This document shows, piece by piece, positions 42,065 through 51,162 of a stretch of DNA of 64,000 bases. The notes beneath the pieces are model-generated. The model did no database searches, had not been told where the DNA came from, and saw only the letters and a list, made by a program, of their open reading frames with translations. The stretch's first letter is position 1, and each line of letters starts with the position of its first letter. The position numbers and the translations under genes are program-made. Origin of the DNA: JAKACA01 sp049510975 (GTDB taxonomy: Bacteria; Actinomycetota; Acidimicrobiia; Acidimicrobiales; Bog-793); NCBI GenBank assembly GCA_049510975.1, contig JBEKYM010000010.1, positions 37,050 through 101,049 on the forward strand, given 5' to 3'.

Positions 42065-43228
42065 TCACGAGACGATGCCTGGACGGCCCGACGATTGACT
42101 GGGCATCCCCGCACACATCCCGACCTGACGGGCGAGGGACAGCCGGTGATAGGTGGGCGTGCCGAGCAACATGCTCGTCGACTTGGCGCGCCGGAAGTAG
42201 AGGTGGGCGTCATTGTCCCAGGTGAAGCCCGTGCCTCCGTGTACCTGGATGTTCTGCGCTGTGCAGAAGAGATACGCGTCCGAGCAGTACGCCTTCGCCA
42301 GGCTGGCGGCAACCGGCAGCTCCTCTGGGTCCCGCACAGCGACCCTGCGGGCGTAGAAGGCGGCCGAACGGGCCGTCTCCACCTGCACCAACATGTCGGC
42401 GCACTTGTGCTTGATCGCCTGGAAACTACCGATGGGGCGCCCGAATTGATAACGGACCTTGGCGTACTCGCTGCTCATTTCGAGCACGCGCCCGGCACCG
42501 CCGATCTGCTCGCTCGCGAGCATCACGACAGCGAGGCGGAGACAATGCCCCAGGAGCCCCTCCGCCTCGCCTTCGGGGCCGACCAGGGTGGCGGGTGTGC
42601 GGTCGAAGGCCAAGTCAGCCTGGCGCCGCGTGAGATCCAGTGTCACGAGCGGCGTTGCTTTCACGGTCGCGTCTGGCGCGTCGACTGCGAACACGGAAAG
42701 GCCGTCGTCGGTCATCGCCGGAACGAGCACGAGGTCAGCTGTTGCGCCGTCGATCACGAATCGAGCTTCGCCGCGCAGCTCGTACCGGTCCCCGTGGCGC
42801 TCCGCCGTCACCACCGTGGTGCGTCTGTCGAGGCCGGCGGCACCTTCCGACAGTGCCAGCGTCGCGACGAGCTCGCCGGCTGCGATCCGCGGGAGATATC
42901 TCTGCTGCGCGGTCTCGTCCCCTGACTCGACGAGCACCGGTGTCGCGAGACCGCTGGTGGACAGCAGCGGGAGGCTTGCAAGGCACTCACCTGCAGCCTC
43001 GAAGACCATCGCGAGCTCCTCGTAGCCGAACCCGGACCCACCGTAGCGTTCAGGCACAGCGAGACCTTGGGCGCCGAGCTCGTCAGCGAGGGTGCGCCAG
43101 GCTCTCGGCTCGAAGCCCGCTGGCGAGTCGAAGAGTCGGCGCGACTCGCTCACGGGGTGACGTTCGGCAAAGTACCGCCGCAGGTTCGTGGCGAACTGCT
43201 CGTGTTCGTCCGAGATGGTGAAGTCCAC
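42065..43228 (-). CDS. Acyl-CoA dehydrogenase-like subunit, probably non-catalytic
   Basis: A 387-aa homologue closely resembling the product of 24427-25542 (YQFGRPIGSFQAIKHKCADM, IQVHGGTGFTWDNDAHLYFR). Neither base position has Glu: helix G reads VMLASEQIGGAG and the C-terminus LLGTPTYHRLSLA. It should therefore be the structural half of a heterotetramer; the partner may be the product at 40901 or one from another operon. It starts 3 nt after the thiolase remnant stop, as part of the same message. Confidence 0.83.
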   Translation of the reverse strand: MDFTISDEHEQFATNLRRYFAERHPVSESRRLFDSPAGFEPRAWRTLADELGAQGLAVPERYGGSGFGYEELAMVFEAAGECLASLPLLSTSGLATPVLVESGDETAQQRYLPRIAAGELVATLALSEGAAGLDRRTTVVTAERHGDRYELRGEARFVIDGATADLVLVPAMTDDGLSVFAVDAPDATVKATPLVTLDLTRRQADLAFDRTPATLVGPEGEAEGLLGHCLRLAVVMLASEQIGGAGRVLEMSSEYAKVRYQFGRPIGSFQAIKHKCADMLVQVETARSAAFYARRVAVRDPEELPVAASLAKAYCSDAYLFCTAQNIQVHGGTGFTWDNDAHLYFRRAKSTSMLLGTPTYHRLSLARQVGMCAGMPSQSSGRPGIVS

Positions 43229-43231
43229 GGC

Positions 43232-43384
43232 TTAGCCGATCCGCTCGCGAGCGGTCCCAGTGCCGAGACCGCCTCGCTCGATGGTCCCGAGCAGGTCGGC
43301 CGGCTGGACCGATGACGGACCGCCGTCTCGCTTTCCAACAGGGGTCCGCAGCGATACCAACAAGACCACGTCGTCGCCGTTCAT
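43232..43384 (-). pseudogene. N-terminal remnant of a thiolase, 50 codons
   Basis: ATG 43384 overlaps the stop of the double CaiB gene (ATGA). The product begins MNGDDVVLLVSLRTPVGK and continues SSVQPADLLGTI, which matches the first strand of acetyl-CoA acetyltransferases (VRTPVG then DLL). It then runs into unrelated residues and stops at 43232. Full thiolases have about 390 aa. The remnant, still placed in a coupled operon, points to a deletion between the CaiB and dehydrogenase genes. Confidence 0.65.
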
Positions 43385-45693
43385 GAGCTGCTCCTTCGTG
43401 CAGGACCGGGAACTCCGCCGGTCGAGGGGGGGTCGAGGACCCGAAGACAAGGCGGCGGGGCGAGGGGGAGTGCCCCGCCGCCTTCCGGCCGCCAGGGGAT
43501 GCCGATGAGACTGCGGCAACCCCACTCGGGATGGTCGACGCTTGTGAAAAAGCCTCGATCCACGAGGTGCTCGTCTTGAGCGAGCCTGGCGGGGGGGATA
43601 GGTGCTTCCGCGATCAGCCCTGCTGAGCGGAGGGCCGTGACGAGGTCGGCCGCAGCGACGTCGCCGATGGCGCTGTCGAGAGCCGCGTCGAGGACGGACC
43701 TGGATCCGAAACGGCCCTCCGCCGACGAGAACCGAGGATCGTCGAGCGAGGCGGGTTTTCCGAGTGCTGCTCGCAACTTCGCGAACGAAGCGTCGTCGCC
43801 GACCGACAGCGCTACCCAGCCGTCGCCGGCGCGATAGATGCCGTTCGGCGCCGCGGGGGACACCTCGTTGGCTCGGTCCACTGTCGCGTCGCTGTCGAGG
43901 TCGATGGACGCCGCCGCCAGGAACTCGTTGAAACGGGCTGCCACAGCTTCAGCCATGGCGAAGTCGACCCCAGCAGGCGCGTTCCCCTCAGGTCCGACAG
44001 CCCACGCCGCCACGATCGTGGCGATGGCGTATCCGCTGACAAGGTCCGCCCAGGCCATGTCCATCTCGGCCGTGTCGCCCGCCTCGTTCCGGGTCAAGTG
44101 GAAAAGGCCGAACGACGTCTGAAGGTTGTACGCATATGCCTTGTACTCGGCCTGAGGGCCCTCGTGCCCGAAGCCCGAAGAACTGAGAGCGAGCAGCGCC
44201 CTGCCTGACCGAGCCAGCGCCGAGGCGGAGATTCCGAGCCGCTCAGATCGCCGTCTCCCGAGGTTCTCCATGACGACATCGCTGTTGTCCACGAGGGCGA
44301 AGAGTGGCGCCACATCCGCGTCCAGGTCGACGGTGATGCTGCGCTTTGAATGGTTCGCCATGGCGAAGTAGGCAGCTCGGTTGGTCCCCTCCTCGCCATC
44401 GATGAAGGGCGCACGACGCCGATACATGTCGATCCGGTTGACGTCCTCGACCTTGGTCACGTCTGCACCGATCGCCCCGAGGAGCGCGGCGGCGAGCGGG
44501 ACGGCGAGAACATGCCCAGCCTCGGTAACACGAAGGCCAGCCAGACTGCGACGCGCGCGTCGATTCGTTCCATTGGCAGGCTCGGACCTGAAGGCCTTGA
44601 AGGGCCGACCGACCGACTCGACCGTGACGCCCGGAACGAGCTCGGAACGCTCGATCGCATGGCGGTGGGCCAGCTGAGGGGAGCGGAGGATCTCCGCAGG
44701 CGAGTACAACGCAGTTGCCGGCACACCTTCTGCTTGCAGGCGAGCCTCCGCCTCGGCTTTGCCCAGAGGGCGGGTCCAGTCCGCCATCCGTGCATCGATC
44801 ACGGAGGGATCGGCAATGCGGGCAGCAGTCGTCGAGAACTGCTGCGCCCAATCCGGGGATCCCATCGCCGCCACGACCCCATTCCATTGGTGATCCTCCA
44901 TCGCTGATACGCGTATGACACCGTCGCTGCAGGGATAGAAGCCGGACGGCGCTCCGTAGCGTTTCGCCCCCATTTGCCCACCGGCGTTGAGCAGCTGCTG
45001 GGCCAGTGCGAGCATCGGACCGGTCGCGATGGTCGCTTCCTGGGCGGAGAGGTCGAGATGTACCGGGCCACCCCGGGATGCGAGGTCGAGCGCGTGGCAC
45101 GCGGCGAGCGCAGCAGCTTGGCCGGTGCTCAACAGGCATTGGTAGCCCGCCAGCTTGAGTGGATGGCCGCTCAGCGGGTCGCGTACGGAGTCGAGGATGC
45201 CTGACACCGCTGCAATCGTGAGCTCCGTCGCAGCGTCATCACGGCGCGGTCCTGACAACCCGAACGCCGAGATCGTGACCCAGGCACGCGGGTTGACCAG
45301 TCCGACGAAGGAGCAGAAGTCATCGGCTCCGCGCAAAGTCTCTAGGCCGCCGGGCATGCCTCCCACGCGGTCCGCGATGACGAGATCGAACATCGGAGTG
45401 CCGTCGGGCGATCGCCGTTGCAGCAGGGACTTGAGCGCCTCCGGCCCGAGCTCGTCGTCGACGGTCAACACTTCCTTGCCCCGCTGGAGAAGGAGGGCGA
45501 GCAAGCTCGCGCCCGCCGGAGTGCCGAGCCCCGGACGACCGTGACGATACGCGGCGTCCAGATTCACCACGGTCGAGACGCTGGCGCCGAAGGAACCGAG
45601 GATGGCACCGGCTGTCGCACCGGCGACGCCATCGCCGAGCTCGAGAACCTTGAGGCCGTGGAGGAAGCCGGACGTTTCTGCTGCGCTGCTCAC
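43381..45693 (-). CDS. Double-domain CaiB/BaiF (class III) CoA-transferase
   Basis: A 770-aa paralogue of the product at 35757 with the same opening (LKVLELGDGVAGATAGAILG) and two fused class III domains. The Asp needed for the transfer is in the second domain only (WADLVSG, Asp550); the first domain has LAGYQCLLS there. Second-domain nucleotide block MDMYRRRAPFIDGEEG-like is shared with the paralogue. GTG start; the ribosome site is weak. Expected to be a CoA-transferase, perhaps for a different acid or intermediate. Confidence 0.87.
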   Translation of the reverse strand: MSSAAETSGFLHGLKVLELGDGVAGATAGAILGSFGASVSTVVNLDAAYRHGRPGLGTPAGASLLALLLQRGKEVLTVDDELGPEALKSLLQRRSPDGTPMFDLVIADRVGGMPGGLETLRGADDFCSFVGLVNPRAWVTISAFGLSGPRRDDAATELTIAAVSGILDSVRDPLSGHPLKLAGYQCLLSTGQAAALAACHALDLASRGGPVHLDLSAQEATIATGPMLALAQQLLNAGGQMGAKRYGAPSGFYPCSDGVIRVSAMEDHQWNGVVAAMGSPDWAQQFSTTAARIADPSVIDARMADWTRPLGKAEAEARLQAEGVPATALYSPAEILRSPQLAHRHAIERSELVPGVTVESVGRPFKAFRSEPANGTNRRARRSLAGLRVTEAGHVLAVPLAAALLGAIGADVTKVEDVNRIDMYRRRAPFIDGEEGTNRAAYFAMANHSKRSITVDLDADVAPLFALVDNSDVVMENLGRRRSERLGISASALARSGRALLALSSSGFGHEGPQAEYKAYAYNLQTSFGLFHLTRNEAGDTAEMDMAWADLVSGYAIATIVAAWAVGPEGNAPAGVDFAMAEAVAARFNEFLAAASIDLDSDATVDRANEVSPAAPNGIYRAGDGWVALSVGDDASFAKLRAALGKPASLDDPRFSSAEGRFGSRSVLDAALDSAIGDVAAADLVTALRSAGLIAEAPIPPARLAQDEHLVDRGFFTSVDHPEWGCRSLIGIPWRPEGGGALPLAPPPCLRVLDPPSTGGVPGPARRSSS

Positions 45694-45756
45694 GCCGCGG
45701 GCCCCACGGTGTGTGCCACGATCTCAGCTCGGTCAGTGCCGATGTCCGGAGGCTGC

Positions 45757-46554
45757 CTACTTTGCACCTTCAGCCCTCCGACGAGCCGCTCCGAGCCGCT
45801 CGCGCAGCGAGTCGAGATGGGTCTCGAACTCCGGTCTCACGAGAAGGTCGGCTTGCAATGAGAGGCCTGTCGAGAGTGCCTCGTCGATCGAGCCACGCTC
45901 GGCGATGCGAACAAGCTGCTTCATCGCAGCGACCGCATCGCGGTCGGCTGCCGCAACGGCGTGAGCGAGCTCCTCGACCTTCCCGTCGAGTTCGTCGGCG
46001 GGCACGGTCCAGTTGACGAGGCCCTCTTGTGCGGCTTCGGCTGCGGTAATCCGCCGGCCGGTGATCAGGAGCTCGAGGGCGCGATGGCGACCGAGGCTTC
46101 CGGACAGGCTGAGGGCCCCAGCCAGAGCCGAGGTTGCTCCGATGCGTATCCAGGACTCCTCGAACCAGGCCTGTTCGCTCGCGACGACGAGGTCGCAAGC
46201 GAGCGCGACGTCGCAGCCTGCGCCCGCCGCACCTCCCTGAACGCGGGCGATCACCGGCACGGGGCACTCGGTGATCGCCCGGATGAGTGCCTGGAAGTTC
46301 CCATAGACGGCACTGGCGATCTGGTCGCGGGAGGCGCCGACCAAACCTTCGAGGAATGTCAAGTCGCCGCCCGAGCAGAACACTGAACCGGCGCTGCGGA
46401 GCACCACGCAGCCGGCGACGGTGCCTGCCTGTTGGATCGAATCGGCGAGGGCTCTTGCCACCTCGGGGGTGAGCGAGTTGCCGCTTCCCTCGCGCTCGAG
46501 CACAACCTCGGTGACGTCGCCGTCGGCGCTCTGGCGGATGCTTACGTCGTTCAT
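45757..46554 (-). CDS. Enoyl-CoA hydratase/isomerase (crotonase family)
   Basis: A 265-aa crotonase with SAGSVFCSGGDLTFLE (first oxyanion block) and RVQGGAAGAGCDVALACDLV (second). The usual hydratase glutamates are not both evident, so isomerase is possible. The ATG at 46554 has GAGGAG 4 nt upstream; the frame could open at a TTG 12 bases earlier, which overlaps that ribosome site. 8 nt after the upstream dehydrogenase stop. Confidence 0.85.
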   Translation of the reverse strand: MNDVSIRQSADGDVTEVVLEREGSGNSLTPEVARALADSIQQAGTVAGCVVLRSAGSVFCSGGDLTFLEGLVGASRDQIASAVYGNFQALIRAITECPVPVIARVQGGAAGAGCDVALACDLVVASEQAWFEESWIRIGATSALAGALSLSGSLGRHRALELLITGRRITAAEAAQEGLVNWTVPADELDGKVEELAHAVAAADRDAVAAMKQLVRIAERGSIDEALSTGLSLQADLLVRPEFETHLDSLRERLGAARRRAEGAK

Positions 46555-46562
46555 CTGACTCC

Positions 46563-47699
46563 TCAACCGCCTCGCGGCATGCCGAGCACGCGCTGGGCGA
46601 CAATCGTCCGTTGGATCTGCTCTGTGCCTCCATAGATGCTCGACGCCCGAGAGTGGAGGTACTCGAACAAGGCATCGTCGTTCTCGCCAAGGACGAGCTC
46701 AGATGCCGAGGTCTCGAAGACGAGGGCTCCCAAGGCTTGGGACGCCCGCGTCATGAGCAGCTTGTCCACTGATGTCTCAGGCCCCGGAGGCAAGCCTTGG
46801 GCACGTAGCGAGAGACTTTTCAGGACGTGGCGCCGACAGGCCGCCACCGCGGTAAAGGCTTCCGCCACCCGAGGGGCAAGCGCTGTCCGCTCTTGCTCCG
46901 GCAGCTTTGCAAGGAGTGCTTCGAGTCGAGCGAGCATGACCTCGAATTTGGAGATCATGCCGATGTCGGCTGGGCCCCGCTCGTGCGCGAGAACCGTGGT
47001 CGCGAGAATCCACCCGTCCCCGTCTTCTCCGATTCGTTGGGCGACCGGCACTTCGAGGTCGTCGAAGAAGACCTCGTTGAACTCTGCGGTGCCCCACACC
47101 TGGCGAAGCGGCCGGACGGTGATCCCTGGGCTGTCCATCTTGAAGACGAGGCAGGAGATCCCCTTGTGCTTGGGGAGGTCGGGCCGCGTGCGGCACAGCA
47201 GCAGGCACCAGTCCGAGTATTGGGCTCGGCTCGTCCAGACCTTTTGGCCGTTCACGATGTAGCGGTCGCCGTCGAGCACGCCCCGCGTGGTGAGGGAGGC
47301 GAGGTCGGATCCGGCTCCTGGTTCGGAGAAACCCTGGCACCACTGCAGCTCGCCTCTCAGCATCGGTGGCAGGTACTCGCGACATTGCTCCGGGGTGCCG
47401 AAGCGCAGTATCGGTCGCCCGAGGAATCCCACAGACGGCACGGGAGGCGCACCTGAGGCTCCCACTTCCTCGTTGACGATCGCGTCGTACAGGGGACTGA
47501 GGCCACGCCCACCGTATTCGACGGGCCAGCTGAGCCCGAGCCAGCCACCCGAGTACATCGTGCGATGCCAGGCCCTCGCAAACGCGTTCCCGTCCTTGCC
47601 GTGGTTCGACGGATATGGAGGCTCCGGCCGGTTGTCCGCCAACCATGAGCGGAGTGCCAGTCGGAAGGCTGCCTCTTCGTCGCCATCCCTGAAGTTCAT
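46563..47699 (-). CDS. Acyl-CoA dehydrogenase (catalytic type)
   Basis: A 378-aa enzyme with FSEPGAGSDLASLTTRG, VNGQKVWTSRAQ and GGTEQIQRTIVAQRVLGMP. The MCAD Glu position is Gly (YGGTEQ), and a Glu is in helix G (LAHERG), so it is probably active. It starts four bases inside the stop of the non-catalytic homologue at 47696. The tight pair suggests an alpha2beta2 heterotetramer of the FadE/ChsE kind. Confidence 0.9.
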   Translation of the reverse strand: MNFRDGDEEAAFRLALRSWLADNRPEPPYPSNHGKDGNAFARAWHRTMYSGGWLGLSWPVEYGGRGLSPLYDAIVNEEVGASGAPPVPSVGFLGRPILRFGTPEQCREYLPPMLRGELQWCQGFSEPGAGSDLASLTTRGVLDGDRYIVNGQKVWTSRAQYSDWCLLLCRTRPDLPKHKGISCLVFKMDSPGITVRPLRQVWGTAEFNEVFFDDLEVPVAQRIGEDGDGWILATTVLAHERGPADIGMISKFEVMLARLEALLAKLPEQERTALAPRVAEAFTAVAACRRHVLKSLSLRAQGLPPGPETSVDKLLMTRASQALGALVFETSASELVLGENDDALFEYLHSRASSIYGGTEQIQRTIVAQRVLGMPRGG

Positions 47700-48730
47700 G
47701 CCGCCCTCCGTCCGCGCAACTCGGCGAGAAGCGAGATGTTGTGGGCATGGTCTCCGAAGACCAGCCCGTCCACGAGCGCTCTCTTCAGATACAGGTGCGC
47801 CATGCAGTCCCACGTGATGCCCATCCCGCCGTGTATCTGGATCGCGGCCTCGCACAGCGTCCGCCCCGCCTTGGTGCAGTACGCCTTGGCGCAGTAGGCA
47901 GCTTCGAGCGCATCCCCGGTCTCGAGTTCGTCAGCCGCCCATGCGGCGTACTCGGCAAGCGATCGGGCACCTTCGAGCGACACGAGTTGGTCGGCCGCAA
48001 GATGCTGCACTGCCTGGAACGTCCCGATGGGCACTCCGAACTGGACCCTGCCGGCGGCGTAGGCGACTGCCGTGTCGAGAGCCGCCGACATGACGCCGAC
48101 GAGGTCCGCTGCCAAGAGCGACAAAGCGCGGGCGTGAAAGCGTGCCAAGGCCTCGGGCGGCAGCTCGCCACCCAGGTGTCCGACGTCGATGAGCTGATCA
48201 GGAGTGCCCCTCAGCGTCTCGCGAGTGATGTCGAGTGCGACGGCCCGATGCCCGGGGGCCACCGCGACGAGCTTGTTGTCCGCTCCGAGCACCAGCACGC
48301 CGTCGGCGCCGGCGCCGTCGAACGAGACGATGTCGCCGGTCTGTCCGAGCACGGCAACCGATGAGAGGTCGAAGGTGAGCCCGACGGACAGCCTCAAGTC
48401 TCCCGCCACGAGCCGCTGCAGCACTTCAGACGAAGCGCCGGCGGCGATCAGCAGTTCAGCGGTGAGCGCCGCTGTCCCGAGATACGGCACCGGCAACAGA
48501 GAGCGGCCGAGCGCCTCGACGACGATCGATGCGTCGACGGTGCTCCCGCCGCCCCCGCCGTGGTCCTCTGGCACGCGTAAGCCGAGGAAGCCAGCAGAAG
48601 CGAGCGCCGTCCATGCTGCGTCACGGTCGAAGGACTCGAAGTTGGCGACGGATTTGCACGCCAGGGACTCGGCGAGATGCCGGGCAGTGTCCCGCAGCAT
48701 CACCTCGGACTCGTCGAAAGTCACGTCCAT
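47696..48730 (-). CDS. Acyl-CoA dehydrogenase-like subunit, probably non-catalytic
   Basis: A 344-aa homologue, shorter than usual. VQFGVPIGTFQAVQHLAADQ and IQIHGGMGITWDCMAHLYLKRA keep the fold, but there is no catalytic Glu (helix G LSLLAADLVGVM; C-terminus VFGDHAHNISLLAEL), and the domain around the FAD loop is reduced. First gene of this minus-strand operon; GAGGAGG lies 5 nt before ATG 48730. Probably the partner of the overlapping 46563 product. Confidence 0.87.
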   Translation of the reverse strand: MDVTFDESEVMLRDTARHLAESLACKSVANFESFDRDAAWTALASAGFLGLRVPEDHGGGGGSTVDASIVVEALGRSLLPVPYLGTAALTAELLIAAGASSEVLQRLVAGDLRLSVGLTFDLSSVAVLGQTGDIVSFDGAGADGVLVLGADNKLVAVAPGHRAVALDITRETLRGTPDQLIDVGHLGGELPPEALARFHARALSLLAADLVGVMSAALDTAVAYAAGRVQFGVPIGTFQAVQHLAADQLVSLEGARSLAEYAAWAADELETGDALEAAYCAKAYCTKAGRTLCEAAIQIHGGMGITWDCMAHLYLKRALVDGLVFGDHAHNISLLAELRGRRAA

Positions 48731-48786
48731 CGTCGCCTCCTCGGTGTGCTTTGCTCTCAACTTCGTCGCTGCTCGCGCTCCGATAA

Positions 48787-48800
48787 CTTATACGTACAAG
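48787..48800. promoter_or_regulatory. Near-perfect palindrome in the divergent dehydrogenase/racemase promoter
   Basis: CTTATACGTACAAG, 6 of 7 base pairs symmetric, 57 bases before the minus-strand start. An AT-rich stretch in GC-rich DNA; it could be an operator or part of a -10. No other copy was noticed. Confidence 0.4.
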
Positions 48801-48964
48801 CGCGCTGGGGCCAAGTCTCGATTTCCAGAACGCACCGATGATGACGGGATGTGTGAGCAGATGAGACGCTCCGACAATTCGGATGTTCAACGTTGCGGCG
48901 GAAGCACCGTTGCAACCGAGCTCACTTTCGCACCGATGCCAACCTCGAGTCGGCGAGGACGGCC

Positions 48965-50113
48965 ATGACCGGCCCGCTTGCGGGCGTCCGCGTGCTCGAG
49001 TTCGCTGGAATAGGGCCCGGGCCATTCGCCGGAATGCTGCTTGCCGATCAGGGAGCCGACGTCGTGCGCCTCGAGCGACCGCCCTCAGGAGCGCCCGCGC
49101 ACCGCGAACCTCGCTTCGATGTCATGCAACGAGGCAAGCGCTCCTTCGGGCTCGACCTTCGGCAGCCGGCGGGAGTAGAGCTGGCACTTGAACTCGTCGC
49201 GAGGGCGGACGCGGTGATCGAAGGGTTCAGGCCTGGGGTAATGGAGCGGCTCGGCGTCGGGCCGGCGGAATGCTTTGCGAGCAACCCGCGCCTCATCTTC
49301 GGACGGATGACTGGTTGGGGCCAGGGGGGACCGCTCGCTGACCGTGCGGGCCATGACATCAACTATGTGGCGCTGTCCGGTGCGCTGTACGCGATCGGGC
49401 GGTCCGGCAAGGCTCCGGTGCCGCCGCTCAATCTTGTCGGTGACTTCGGAGGCGGCGGGCTCCTACTCGCATTCGGTATTCTGGCCGCCCTGCTCGAGAG
49501 TCGTGGCTCTGGGTGCGGCCAGGTGGTGGACGCGGCCATGGTCGACGGCGCTGCCCTACTCACTGCGCTCTTTCACGGGATGGTGGCAGAGGGACGCTGG
49601 AGCGATGAACGAGGTACCAACATGCTTGACTCAGGCGCCCCGTATTACGAGGTGTACGCGTGCGCGGACGGCCAGTTCGTCGCCGTCGGAGCGATCGAAC
49701 CACAGTTCTATACGGCGCTCCTGGGTGTGATGGGTCTCGACGAGACTGACCTGCCGCCGGCGTCGGACCAGTCAGCATGGCCTGAGCTGAAGGAGCGGTT
49801 CGGGTCCGTCTTCGCCACCAAGACTCGAGACGAGTGGATCGCTCTCGCCGAGAGGACAGATGCTTGCATCACTCCCGTGCTCTCGTTCGGCGAGTCGCCG
49901 CGACACCCGCACAATGTGGCGAGGGAAACCTTCGTGGAGGTCGGAGGTGTGGTGCAGCCTGCCCCGGCGCCTCGGTTCAGCCGAACGGGAGCGTCCTCGC
50001 CACTTCCGCCACTCGGCCCGGGAGGCGGTGGCCGGGCCGCGCTGCTGGACTGGGGTGTGGCCGCCCAGCGCGTCGAAGAACTGGCACGCGCCGGCGTGGT
50101 GATGGTGGAGTGA
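48965..50113 (+). CDS. Alpha-methylacyl-CoA racemase/CaiB-family protein
   Basis: Single-domain class III family member of 382 aa, most like alpha-methylacyl-CoA racemase. LEFAGIGPGPFAGMLLADQGAD opens the protein. The racemase acid/base residues of the mycobacterial enzyme appear to be His130 (GHDINYVALSG) and Asp160 (LVGDFGGGG), with Glu229 (APYYEVY) nearby. It would interconvert 2-methylacyl-CoA epimers, a need in branched-chain or sterol side-chain beta-oxidation. A CoA transferase role is less likely. Divergent from the 47696/46563 pair. Confidence 0.87.
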   Translation: MTGPLAGVRVLEFAGIGPGPFAGMLLADQGADVVRLERPPSGAPAHREPRFDVMQRGKRSFGLDLRQPAGVELALELVARADAVIEGFRPGVMERLGVGPAECFASNPRLIFGRMTGWGQGGPLADRAGHDINYVALSGALYAIGRSGKAPVPPLNLVGDFGGGGLLLAFGILAALLESRGSGCGQVVDAAMVDGAALLTALFHGMVAEGRWSDERGTNMLDSGAPYYEVYACADGQFVAVGAIEPQFYTALLGVMGLDETDLPPASDQSAWPELKERFGSVFATKTRDEWIALAERTDACITPVLSFGESPRHPHNVARETFVEVGGVVQPAPAPRFSRTGASSPLPPLGPGGGGRAALLDWGVAAQRVEELARAGVVMVE

Positions 50114-50859
50114 GCAAGCACTCACGGTGCCTGTTGTTGGTGCACGGCTTCGCCTCATCAGCGAGAAAATCATGGCAGCGCTATGGATGGGTCGAGGCCT
50201 TCGAGCAGTTGGGATTCGACGTTGTTGCGCCAGACCTGCCCGGCCACGGCGATGCTCCGAAGTATGAGGATCCGGACGCCTACTCCACCCTCGAAGCCGA
50301 CCTCTACGACCTCGTGGCGGACCGAGACGACGTTGTGGCCGCTGGCTTCAGCGCTGGCGGACTCATGCTCCTCCGAATCGAAGCGGACCATCCGCGGACC
50401 TTTTCTCGGTTAGCGGTTGGGGGAGTCGGCGCGAACGTCCTTGCGAGACTTCCGGCCGGAGCTCTCGCCGACGCTCTCGAGAGTGGCGATCCACGGGACG
50501 CGGTCGGAAACCCACTTGCCGAGGTCCTCGTGCGCGCCGGAGAGCGATCGGGTCATCACCAGAAGGCACTGGTGGCCTTCTTGCGACGGCCCAATCGGCG
50601 CCGTCTGTCCCCGGAAGAGCTCTCTCGCATCGGATGCCCGGTCCTCGCCGTGGTAGGCCGTGAGGACGCAGCCGTCCAGCCTGTCGAGCGATTCGCCAAC
50701 CTGCTGCAGGAGCCGACGGTTCTCGAGATCCCGGGCGCCGACCACTTCGGCACGATGAGCAGCCCGATGTGGCTCGGAGCGACCCGCGACTTCTTCTGCC
50801 AACAGGGCCATGAGGCAGCCCGCAAGGGCCGACGGTCAGGAGCGGTCAGCGAGGCCTGA
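50110..50859 (+). CDS. Alpha/beta hydrolase
   Basis: A 249-aa hydrolase with VHGFASS, GHGD and the nucleophile elbow GFSAGG (Ser81); GREDAAVQP and GADHFGTM hold Asp and His. The GTG start overlaps the racemase stop (GTGA), so both form an operon. It may be a thioesterase or esterase for a pathway intermediate. Confidence 0.82.
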   Translation: MSKHSRCLLLVHGFASSARKSWQRYGWVEAFEQLGFDVVAPDLPGHGDAPKYEDPDAYSTLEADLYDLVADRDDVVAAGFSAGGLMLLRIEADHPRTFSRLAVGGVGANVLARLPAGALADALESGDPRDAVGNPLAEVLVRAGERSGHHQKALVAFLRRPNRRRLSPEELSRIGCPVLAVVGREDAAVQPVERFANLLQEPTVLEIPGADHFGTMSSPMWLGATRDFFCQQGHEAARKGRRSGAVSEA

Positions 50860-51162
50860 ACGGGAGAGCTCCGAGAACCTGATGGGCAACTTCGGGTTTC
50901 TTGGCGGCTTGCTCCCACACTGACCGGCCTCGTCGGGTTGAGCAACGATCCAGGCTTGCGGACGTGACCTGCTCAGGTCCGCTGAGAGGACGGGCGTGGA
51001 GCTGTCTCGAGGCAGATGAGTGAGCTCAGCGGCGCGCAGTAAACGCGCTCGACGATCGGATCGCACCCAGGAGACCGTCAGGCTGACACTAGACCAGAGC
51101 ACGGATTCCCCCTTGAAGGTGGCCGCCAGAGAGATGCATCAGTTGGCAACGAGGTTGGTTGT
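50860..51162. other. Convergent intergenic region, no gene seen
   Basis: About 300 bases between two 3' ends. No frame with a ribosome site and no strong terminator hairpin stands out. Confidence 0.4.
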
